NCBI GenBank assembly: GCA_047967505.1
Contig: CM106541.1
Origin: Dipteris shenzhenensis
Lineage: Eukaryota > Polypodiophyta > Polypodiopsida > Gleicheniales
DNA length: 64,000 nt
Reading direction: 5' to 3' (one strand)
The position numbers and the translations under genes were made by a program. This document shows, one piece after another, positions 55,978-64,000 of this stretch. The notes beneath the pieces are model-generated. The model saw only the letters and a program-made list of their open reading frames with translations. It made no database searches and had not been told where the DNA came from. The first letter of the stretch is position 1. The number at the start of each line of letters is the position of its first letter.

Positions 55978-56250
55978 TGCTCAGGAACAATTTCAACATT
56001 ATATGTGTAATATTGTTAAATATGCACAACAATCAGAGAGTGGTAAAAGGGAAAATAAGGTCCAACCTTGTCCCTAACCCTAAACCTAAAGGGGATATAC
56101 AGCCATTATTTTCATTTAATAATAGTGTGTAGTTAGTCACTCTCGTGTGTGCCGCTAGGTGTGCCCTCTCTCCTCTCCTCCCATCTCCACTCTCTCCTCT
56201 CCTCCATCTCCTCTCTCCTCTTGTCCTCCTACTTTGTCAAGTTGGAATGT
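55978..56250 (+). mobile_element. Diverged copia LTR of the TGTTGAGG family
   Basis: TGCTCAGGAACAATTTCAACA starts this LTR-like segment (shown here in two parts: TGCTCAGGAA and TTTCAACA). A GGGAAGG tract precedes it, and it contains CCCTAACCCTAAACC, TAGTGTGTAGTTAGTCACTC and TGTGCCCTCTCTCC, as in the LTRs at 47691 and 53640. It is interrupted at 56250 by a younger LTR element; its end beyond 58860 is unclear. Confidence 0.6.
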
Positions 56251-56596
56251 TGTTGAGATATGGTGCCATGAGCACATGTAGAGCAAAGGTATGAGTAAAG
56301 GGCAAGCTGCCACATGGCTTGGAGGAGATATCCCACATGTGAGCAAGCACATGGAGGTAAGTACCCTCACCTATAAAAGGGAGGTTCATTTGAAGTAATA
56401 TCAATCATGCACTTTGCACTATCTCAAGATTCTCTTTATGAGTCCAAGCTAATCTATCTTGGAACCTAATTGACTTGAGGTACATGTCATGAGCACTCTC
56501 TTCATCATGTTTGCACTTAGGTTGCATCCTCCTTAGATTAGTGTTGTATTAGGATGTTGTCTCATGACTAGGAGAGCTCGATCCCCCGATTTGACA
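56251..56596 (+). repeat. 5' LTR, 346 bp
   Basis: TG...CA ends; a TATAAAAG box lies near 56371 (CACCTATAAAAGGGAGG), a likely promoter of the element. Confidence 0.92.
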
Positions 56597-56608
56597 TGGT
56601 ATCAGAGC
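56597..56608 (+). promoter_or_regulatory. Primer binding site, initiator-Met tRNA type
   Basis: TGGTATCAGAGC directly after the LTR end. Confidence 0.95.
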
Positions 56609-58500
56609 CTAGGTCTAGTCTCCTAGATTAGTTGTAGGCTTGCCTTAGGAGCACATGTTTTCTCCTAGGTTAGTTTTAGTTTTAGATTAAAAGAATTCCA
56701 TCCATTGAATGAAAATTATGTTCACTGCTTTGAGATATTTCCATCATTTCTTATGAGAATGAGAGAAAGGTAAGGTTTTGATTGAGAGGTTCTTTGACAA
56801 TTTCATCTCTGTGGAAATCTGGTTCCTTATGATTCTGGTCGACTTTCTCTCAGACTACAACAATAGTGCATAGCTCGAAAGCTTCAGTATGGGAGGCCCC
56901 GTTTCTTGTTTTAACAACACACTCCTCGATATCTACAACCCTGAGTTGCAACTCAGCTCTCTAGCACCCCCAACAAACTATCACGCTTCAAAGCTCCTGT
57001 CAACGCTAGTCGCTCCTAACTCATCCATATATTCTACCTTCAAGTCGACAACAATGGAGCTAGCAACTGCCTCTACATGCAGCTCAATCACGCCTCCAAA
57101 CGATTGTTGATTAGAAGCTCCACACAGTGGCTTCACAGTGACCCACACTCCCCATCTTCAATTCCCTGCAATAGCAAATCCCACGGGCGCCCATGACAAA
57201 GCCGCGATGGCCCAATGCTTTACTACAGTGCCATATCAAGCTTTAGCACCACCTGCAACACCACGGGAGGCTGTCCAAATGGTCATAGCTCCATTGCACC
57301 ATGCCTAATGAGCGACGCTTCAGCCACCCGCAGGTAATCGCGACGGACTCCAAGACAAGAAGTTCCATTTGCAAGGCTCCAAGTGCTTCGATGCCTCAAC
57401 GAGTCTCTCAAACAACCTCAAGAGCTTCCACAGCACCGTGCACTCAAACGGCTCCTCCTAAAGTAGCCAAAGCAGTGCTCCTCGATGCCACTAATAGCCA
57501 GTGGACGATCCGCTCATAGTACAGCTCTGTGCAACTAGTAATGAAACAGATGTAAACGACCTTGCAGCTACAAGCCCTGTCCACCAACACCATAGCGAAA
57601 TGAGCTTCTTCCTCCCAAATCAATTCATCGTCATCGCCTCCACCGTGAAGAAGCTAGCTAACTTCTCTCTCTAAACCTCCTTCTACCATGTGGTAGATAA
57701 GGTTGGTTCAAATTGACCAGGGTAAGGTTACCTTTTTGGATAGGGTTAATTAACTGATGTGACACGTGGCAGATAAGACTCTGGTCTGGTTAACTTAACC
57801 CACCATGGTTAGAGTTAGGGTTAGTTATGCCACATCATCATGCACAGTCAGCAGTGCCACCTAAGCACATTGCCCCTTGTCAAGCACAGTTGGAATTCAG
57901 CATGTGAATCCTTATGCCACATCATGAAGGCCCCTCTTCTTCACAAAAATTCGACAAGCCGTAACTTCCAATCCATGAAGAATTTGCACGCGCTCCAAAA
58001 ACAAAAAGTGATCGTCTTTTCGAGCTCTATGTGCTTATCAGATCAGAATCATTGTTAGCAATTAGACACTACCATTGAAGCAAAACAAAGCTCATGGTAA
58101 GACCTTTGCAAAAAATGGAAAAGAAAAGCATGAATGCAGACATCATTGTCATAAGCATGCCGAAAGCACAAGTGCATGAGATGACCATAGCACGAAGCAT
58201 GGCATCCACACATAAAGCATCAAGGCACATGGAAGAACAAAGCATCATGCATAAAGCGACACAAGGAAGAAGATTGCAGATTGAAGAACCAGTAGGTCAA
58301 CTACACAGCATCGTCATCAAGCCATGAGCCAAAAGGTGACATCAATGGAATGTATTGAGAAACAAAGACCTTGCCAACCTTGCCTATATTTTGTAAATCA
58401 AAACTTGACCACCTGAGAGTAGCTATGAAAGCACCCAAGGGAGGTATTGACATCTAACTCACATCTCACCACCTTGCAGTAGCCAATGGATCATGGCACC
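56609..58500 (+). other. Internal region without gag or pol
   Basis: Short frames occur (for example MGGPVSCFNNTLLDIYNPEL at 56889 and MPNERRFSHPQVIATD at 57301) but show no conserved domain. The middle (57.0-57.6 kb) is richer in CpG than most of the window. It may be host-derived filler or an ordinary untranslated interior; the sequence does not decide. Confidence 0.5.
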
Positions 58501-58509
58501 AAGGGGAGG

Positions 58510-58855
58510 TGTTGAGATATAGTGCCATGAGCACATGTAGAGCAAAGGTATGAGTAAAGGGCAAGCTACCACATGGCATGGAGGAGATATCCCACATGTG
58601 AGCACGCATATGGATGTAAGTACCCTCACCTATAAAAGGGAGGTTCATTTGAAGTAATATCAATCAAGCACTTTGCACTATCTAAAGATTCTCTTTATGA
58701 GTCCAAGCTAAACTATCTTGGAACCTAATTGGCTTGAGGTACATGTCATGAGCACTCTCTTCATCATGTTTGCACGTAGGTTGCATCCTCCTTAGATTAG
58801 TGTTGTATTAGGATGTTGTCTCATGACTAGGAGAGCTCGATCCCCCGATTTGACA
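58510..58855 (+). repeat. 3' LTR, 346 bp
   Basis: Same length and ends as the 5' LTR, 11 mismatches by eye. Confidence 0.92.
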
Positions 58856-58860
58856 AATGT

Positions 58861-59149
58861 CACATGCAAACAAAGTCATATTGAAAACCTATGTTCCTCT
58901 AAATGTTTTGGAATCTATAGTATTATAGCTTCAAGTATTGGTCATGTCTGAAGGTGAGAGCTTGGTGTGGTGATGAGGAGTGGGGCTTGTCCAATGCATA
59001 CTCAACGCACTTCCCATTGATAGGTAGGGTGCTAGTAGCACCTTGAGTAGGCATCACTGTAGTGATTGCTTCCTATTGTGTGAAGAGACTATGAGCGAGG
59101 AGAGCAGATGCAATAATAGCCCCTTGAAAGGGGAGCTGGGTAACAAGGT
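58861..59149. other. Right flank of the young LTR element, no gene
   Basis: No conserved frame. It should continue the sequence interrupted at 56250, but I cannot follow the old LTR across. Confidence 0.35.
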
Positions 59150-60391
59150 TGATTTTTTTAATGAGAAGGTCAATGAGAACCAATGGACACATTATCCAAT
59201 GTTGAGGTGCTGGCAAGAAACTCAGCCGGGTTTACTCCTCTAAAGGATGATGAAGCACAAAAGAATCTCCAGGCTAAGGTTGCATGTCACTTGAGGGAAG
59301 TGGGAAGAAAAGATTGGTATGAGTTAGGTAGGAAGCACTTGTCTCCTTGCATGCTACAAATCAGTGCTATCAAGCTTGAGCTTAAATGCCTATCTAGGGG
59401 AGGGGTCTACTTGGCAGATCCCCATGTTGTAGGAGCTCTAGTAGTTCCTTGTGATATTCCTACATCTGTGTACATGGCCAAATTTCTGGGTAAGGACTTT
59501 TATTTGGTTACATGTATTTTAGAGGCTCTTCGAAATGATATCCTTGGCAAGTCTTTTGTCTTTTTTGGAGCCTCAATTCTTGTCATTTTGTGGAGTGCAT
59601 CTTTTAGTGTGGATGAATTTTGTATCATGATTGCCCAATGTGGGTTGATTTTCTGAATCTCCCACACTGGGTGGGGGATTTTATCGAGCATCTAGCGACT
59701 ACCCTCAGCAAGGTCATGTTTACCCCACCTTCTGCTCAATCTCTCGTGGGGCAAAAGCATGCTTGGATTCTCTTTGATAGAGCCCAAGCTATTGACTTCT
59801 TTGAGATCTCATTATTGTGATGGTATGCCCCTTGCACAATAGGTTAAGTTTGGTCCCTTTCTTGACTCATTCTCTATCTGTAAGAAAGTGGGTCACTTTG
59901 CAAGGGAATGCCCAGATCATGCTACAAATACTACATTGGTGTGAGGTGAAAATGATCCTAACATGGGGTTTCTATCAAAGGATGTACAAGTTGTAAGCTA
60001 GGTCCTGCCTGTGGGACATGCTTACAGTCCTGTCACTGCAAGCTTAGTATGGAGTCAAACATCTCTGTGTTGTGGAGGGTGTTTCACAACTTAATGAGCC
60101 TTGGAAAATCATTGGAAAGAAAGGTAAGGTCATCGTCCTTAATGATGGGAGCAAGCATACTAATCTAGTGAGTGGCAATGAGCCTCAACTAGCTAAAAAT
60201 TGGGTCGAGCCCATCAGAAGGGGGTCTACATGTTGGAGAGAATTGTTGGAAGGAGGTCGTGGTTGAGAAGTCAACTGCTCTCAATGATAATCCCCATGAA
60301 GAGGAGATGCCGGAAACAAATCATAAAAAGAGGCTATAGAAGAGAAAAAGTTTGAAAAAAAGGTCAAAGGGAGAAGGTAATAGGCCTTTGG
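59150..60391 (+). pseudogene. LINE ORF1 (gag-like, CCHC), truncated
   Basis: The frame at 59183-59656 encodes GVYLADPHVVGALVVPCDIP, VYMAKFLGKDFYLVTCIL and DEFCIMIAQC. Another frame continues WVDFLNLPHWVGDFIEHLAT and KHAWILFDRAQAIDFF. At about 59878-59930 comes ICKKVGHFARECPDH, a C-x2-x4-H-x4-C knuckle with its first cysteine pair reduced to one. This order, a DUF4283-like domain then a knuckle, is that of plant LINE ORF1, the RNA-binding protein. After the knuckle the sequence is basic and low in complexity. The copia LTR at 60392 cuts it off. At least two frameshifts are present. Confidence 0.65.
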
Positions 60392-60573
60392 TGAGAGATC
60401 TCAACAACAAAAGCAGAACGAAAGAAGATGAGAGAGAGGGAGGGCCAAAAGAGAGAGCCACACAAGTTTTTTGGTGGGTATAGAACACCCTAATCTTCTA
60501 TGTCATCCATATATATACGTGTTTGAGTATTGTACATAATCGGTGTTAAGGCACAGTGGCCTTTAACCCCACA
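60392..60573 (-). mobile_element. 3' LTR, about 182 bp, TGTGGGG family
   Basis: On the minus strand it starts TGTGGGGTTAAAGGCCACTG and ends GAGATCTCTCA. It matches the LTR at 14342-14512. Confidence 0.75.
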
Positions 60574-60584
60574 ACCTCCCACTT
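60574..60584 (-). promoter_or_regulatory. Polypurine tract
   Basis: The minus strand reads AAGTGGGAGGT directly before the LTR start. Confidence 0.7.
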
Positions 60585-60689
60585 AAAGGCCAATGTGCCT
60601 TTAAGGGAGAAGAGTAAGTGAGCATACTATCCAATGCATATCAATACACAACAATACTCAAACCGTTGACTCTATAGATAGACTCTTCA

Positions 60690-61172
60690 TCCTGACCTCA
60701 ATGTGTTTGGTCTTTGCATGAAAGACTGGATTCTGTGCTAGTTGAATAGCACTCATGGAATCACTATGCAATGTCGATACACCTATATGAACCCCAAATA
60801 TCCCACTGGCCAATCAAGCCATATAGCCTCCTTGGAACCCTATGTGGCTGCAACATACTCGGCCTCTGTGGTAGATAAAGAAATGCACTTTTGTGTGCGA
60901 GACATCCACGACACTGCACCACCTGCAAAGATGAACACATAACCAAAAGTGGTTCTTCTTCTATCCACATGCCCTGCATAGTCTGAATCTGTGTACCGAA
61001 GTACACACATCTCTCCTCTGCCAAAGCAGATGCACATTTCCTTGTTACCCTTCATGTACCTCATGATGCACTTAACTGCATCCCAATGCCTCTTTCCTGG
61101 ATTAGCCATATACCGGCTAACAACTCCCACTGCAAATGCAATGTCTAGTCTAGTGGCTATCATAGCTAACAT
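60690..61172 (-). pseudogene. Copia RNase H domain
   Basis: The frame reads LAMIATRLDIAFAVGVVSRY, GKRHWDAVKCIMRYMKG, LRYTDSDYAGHVDRRRTTFG and SWMSRTQKCISLSTTEAEYV, the complete signature of the copia RNase H (D, E and D in TDSDYAG, STTEAEYV). After a shift it continues SDSMSAIQLAQNPVFHAKTK and HIEVR, then is cut short before the usual end. This domain removes RNA from the DNA copy. Confidence 0.85.
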
Positions 61173-61306
61173 AAGACTCCCAACCGTTGATGCATAAGGA
61201 ACCTAGGCCATCATGGCCATCTCCTCATCTAATTTTGGACTATCTGCCTGACTCAATTTCACATATGGAGGCAAGTGAGTACTTACAGCCTTCCCCCCCT
61301 CCATAT

Positions 61307-62032
61307 TTAAATGCTACAATACTTTTGTAACATACTCCTTCTGTAAAGCCAAAGGAGTTTTCTACTCCGGTCACGCGTGATGCACATACCAAGAATATGT
61401 CCTACAGGTCCCAAATCCTTCATGTCAAAGGCATGATGCAACTTGGCCTTCAATTCATCCAACTCATAATTGGTCTTGCTAGCCAATGGCATATCACCCA
61501 CATAGGTCTTGCTAGCCAATAGCATATCATCCACATAAAGTGTCAAGAGTATTAGGCTATTATCCTTAGCCCTTTTAGTGTAGAGGCAGTGATCAATATC
61601 ACTTCTCTTGAAACCTTGGGACCAAATGAAAGCATCAAACTTATGATACCATTCATTAGGTGCTTGCTTAAGGCCATAGAGACTCTTTTTCAGCTTGCAA
61701 ACCAAATGTTCTTTGCCCTTTTCTTCAAAACCTTCTGGTTGTACCATGTAAATTTCCTCATGCAAATCCCCATGCAAGAAAACTGTCTTGACATCCATCT
61801 TCATAAGCTCCATATCCTTTGCTGCCATAAGTCCAAGTACACATCTAAGTGTAGTCATCTTCACAACAAAAGAGAAGATGTCATCAAAATCCACACCCTT
61901 ATCTTGCTTGAACCCTTTACCAACCAAACGGGCCTTATACTTAGGCACATCATCACCTGTCACCTTAATCTTGTAGACCCATTTACATGGCAATGCTTTC
62001 TTTCCATGTGGCACAAAGAAACCAAGTCCCAA
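61307..62032 (-). pseudogene. Copia reverse transcriptase with intact YVDD
   Basis: An open frame of 241 codons runs through ALPCKWVYKIKV, KARLVGKGFKQDKGVDFDD, KMDVKTVFLHGDLHEEIYMV, KSLYGLKQAPNEWYHKFDAF and LILLTLYVDDMLLASK. All RT core motifs are there, including Y-V-D-D. An 11-residue in-frame duplication directly follows YVDD. The frame continues to GPVGHILGMCITRDRSRKLL and stops at 61307. It lacks its own start, being part of a polyprotein broken upstream. Confidence 0.85.
61472..61537 (-). repeat. 33-bp tandem duplication in RT
   Basis: Two units starting GGTCTTGCTAGCCAAT at 61472 and 61505 (plus strand) double LASKTYVGDMP-type sequence just after the YVDD box. Confidence 0.85.
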
Positions 62033-62896
62033 GTCTTATTCTTCATGAGTGAACTCATCTCTGATTGCATAGCATACTCCCACTTGCGTTAATCCTTGCG
62101 CATCATAGCCTCTTTGTAGTAAGAAGACTCCCCACAATCAATAAAGCATCACATCGTTTGCCCCTAGAACAAATCTCTCAGGTGGTCTAGACACTCTAGC
62201 TAATCTTTTTTAGGGGCATTTTAGCTTGTTGTCCTGCCTGCATATCAGCCACATTTGGCTCATCATTTCCACCAAAGATGATCCATCATCTGCCCTTGAT
62301 TGTGAACATGTGGGAGTACTTGGTGGCACCATTTCTTGCACATTTGGTGCATGGACAGCTTGTTGTTTATCATTATATGTGGGTGGATTCACATCTTGGA
62401 AAATGATTCTCCTCATTTCCACATACCTCATTGGTGATTTATGCATCTTCTTCTCATTGAAGACCACATCATGGTTTTGTATGATCTTCTTTGCTTCTAG
62501 ATCCCAGAGATGATAGCCCATCTCTCCACTTTCACCATAACCAGAAAGATGCATTTCTTAGACTTAGGATCTAGCTTCTTCCAAAGCTCTTTTCACACAT
62601 GCGCATATGCCTTACACCCAAATATACACAAATGAGAGTAAGAGGGCTTCTTGCCACTCCATGCCTCTTCAGGAATACACCATCCAAACTCTTACTAGGT
62701 GATCTATTGATCACATGCACTAACATCCCAAAAACCTCAAAAAAGACTTGCATTGGAAAGCATACATTGCAACCTTTCCTAAATGGTGCGGTTCATCTGT
62801 TCTAGAACTGGATTTTGCTTTGGAGTACGAGGGGGCGTGAGCTCCCTCTTGATCCCATGTGTATCACACAAATGTTGAAAGTCATGAGAGAGATAC
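62033..62896 (-). pseudogene. Copia integrase end and spacer to RT, degraded
   Basis: The minus strand gives YLSHDFQHLCDTHGIKREL, PKQNPVLEQMNRTI with the third catalytic glutamate, and VHVINRSPSKSLDG. It then gives GYGESGEMGYHLWDLEAKKI and the linker PPTYNDKQQAVHAPNVQEMV. The first two catalytic aspartates were removed by the deletion ending at 62896/62897. Frameshifts occur near 62200, 62560 and 62740. Confidence 0.8.
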
Positions 62897-63760
62897 GCAT
62901 TGATCTCCTCGATCTTCACTTTTCCTTTGTCCTCCCTTGGACTCTCTTCCTTCTTATTTGCACCCCAATTTGCATTCTTTTTCTTATCCTTTTTCTCTAT
63001 TTTCATGTTGTAGTAATCCTTTTTCATGTGGCCCTTCTTGCCACAATGGGAACACTCAATGTTCTGTGCCCTGGATTTGCTAACAAGACTTCCCTCTTTC
63101 TTGGGACTCCCCCATGAACTGTGATCTGTCCCTTTGCACATTTAAGTATGCATCCTATTTGTTGCCATCCATAGACTTCCATCTAATCTCCTCGGCCAAT
63201 AGACTACCCACAACATCATCAAACTTCATTACTCCACTAGGTGTAGAGTTATCGACAGCTATACGTAAGGTATCCCATGAGGATGGCAATGAACACAAGA
63301 GGAATATTGTCTGTCTCTGCATCAAAATTCAGCTTCTGAGCCTGAAGCTAGCTGAAAATAATATTGAATTCATTCAAGTGGGAAGCAATGGAGACCCCTT
63401 CCTTCACCTGCATCTCAAACGATCTCTTCATGAGGTAAACGTTATTAGAGGCAGTTTCCTTCTCGTAGGTGGCACAAAATTTCTTCCACAAATCTTTCGT
63501 AGTCTGCTCATTTACTAGTGTGAAATAAACTTACTCTGCAAGATGAAGTCTAATAGTAGACTTTGCTAATGCATCCAACTCATTCCAATCATCCTCAAAC
63601 CTATCTGTGTAGGCTTAGCTGCAACCCCTGCCAAGGGTTTAATCTGCTTCTTTTGAATAAGCACATCCCTATCTGTTCTTTCCACAAAGAAAAGTTTGTT
63701 CCATAAAAAATTTTAATGCTGAAAACTCCTTTTCAGACAAGGAAGAGTATGCCATGATGC
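62897..63760 (-). pseudogene. Copia gag and zinc knuckle, degraded
   Basis: Close to the gag of 26.1-26.7 kb but with several frameshifts. It includes the knuckle CSHCGKKGHMKKDY (last cysteine changed to tyrosine), the KKNANWGANKKEESPREDKG stretch and the join EEINA to the integrase segment at 62896. The expected gag start near 63755 reads ATGGCATACTC on the minus strand. Confidence 0.8.
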
Positions 63761-63925
63761 AAATAAAGCATAATCCCAAATGCTAGTGCCTGCAAGAAAG
63801 AATCACACCAAATACCAAGTGCACCCAAATGTGTATGCCAAAATGGAAGGTAATATCACCAAACCTCAAAGGCTCAAAGCATCAAAATGCATCTGACTCA
63901 TGTGCATATACTATGCATCCATATG

Positions 63926-64000
63926 ACAAGCCTTGGAAGGCTAATGAAGGTTGTACAGACAATGATGGTTACATTATGGCAGTATCCACATGTGGGGATA
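63926..64000. other. Right edge, nothing recognised
   Basis: Sequence beyond the break in similarity to the sister copia leader; too short to interpret. Confidence 0.3.

Larger units (their letters stand above)
56251..58855 (+). mobile_element. Complete non-autonomous LTR retrotransposon, 2605 bp
   Basis: Two 346-bp LTRs (56251-56596 and 58510-58855) start TGTTGAGATAT and end CCGATTTGACA. A primer site follows the first, and a purine tract AAGGGGAGG (58501-58509) precedes the second. Perfect 5-bp duplications AATGT flank the element (56246-56250 and 58856-58860). By eye the LTRs differ at 11 of 346 positions. The interior codes for no gag or pol, so movement would need proteins from another copia element. 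Confidence 0.92.
60392..63925 (-). mobile_element. Ty1/copia element, minus strand, internally deleted
   Basis: From right to left are leader, gag, a knuckle, then the end of integrase, RT, RNase H, a purine tract and the 3' LTR. It is the sister of the element at 23.6-28.3 kb. An in-frame deletion of about 873 bp removed protease and most of integrase. The similarity to the sister leader ends at about 63925, so the 5' LTR is missing or replaced there. The 3' LTR type (TGTGGGG) differs from the sister's 5' LTR type (TGTTGAGG). Confidence 0.8.

Noticed and set aside
56889-57519. Short ATG-started frames in the young LTR element as possible new proteins
   Set aside because: No conserved motif, composition follows the C/A-rich interior, and there is no sign of selection; kept only as a note on the element.
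61589-62092. Plus-strand frame of 167 codons at 61.6-62.1 kb
   Set aside because: It is antisense to the copia RT, whose motifs are unmistakable on the minus strand.

Overview
The window looks like nuclear DNA from a land plant with a large, repeat-filled genome. The evidence is nested Ty1/copia and Ty3/gypsy elements primed by initiator-Met tRNA (TGGTATCAGAGC-type sites), plant-type LINEs, a BED-finger hAT transposase, a MULE-like element with 9-bp target duplications, and one small gene with a land-plant-specific motif. A seed plant, perhaps a gymnosperm, is my inference; the sequence does not settle it. No bacterial genes, rRNA, tRNA or CRISPR array were seen. Almost every coding region is a broken transposon gene.

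Layout. 1-3115: internally deleted hAT transposase split by a 1272-bp solo LTR (512-1783). 3.3-6.1 kb: poorly resolved minus-strand retroelement remains with a tandem duplication. 6.1-8.4 kb: no gene. 8.4-11.9 kb: LTR-like modules and a minus-strand gypsy integrase containing a 254-bp duplication. 12.1-17.6 kb: decayed minus-strand LINE interrupted by an LTR element starting at 14342. 18155-19513: MULE-like element with long inverted termini carrying a gypsy gag scrap. 19.6-28.3 kb: two copia elements, one per strand, abutting inside their RT genes at 23600, followed by an LTR palindrome centred near 28410. 28.6-31.6 kb: plus-strand LINE. 31.6-33.3 kb: minus-strand copia gag-protease and probable LTR. 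33.6-36.0 kb: tandem repeats and a mini LTR element with a duplicated primer site.

38.4-40.9 kb is the only CpG-dense, non-transposon island; on its minus strand lies a frame with the C-L-C-A-P-T-T-H-A-G-S-F-R-C-R-L-H-R motif of a small plant protein family. 41.0-45.6 kb is a segmental duplication with a LINE tail inserted in one copy. 45.65-53.9 kb holds one copia element that seems to have been cut in two by a roughly 4.75-kb inversion; its 3' LTR carries a second LTR element (47784-48891) containing an antisense fragment with an apparent 86-bp GT-AG intron. 56251-58855 is a complete non-autonomous LTR element with matching LTRs and target duplications. 59.1-60.4 kb is LINE ORF1, truncated by a minus-strand copia (60392-63925) of the same family as the one at 23.6-28.3 kb.

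The mobile genes do not act together as a pathway. The window is best read as layers of insertion: hAT, gypsy and LINE remains are oldest, copia elements sit in and beside them, and small non-autonomous LTR elements are the youngest clear insertions. All positions come from reading by eye; boundaries marked approximate may move by tens of bases.
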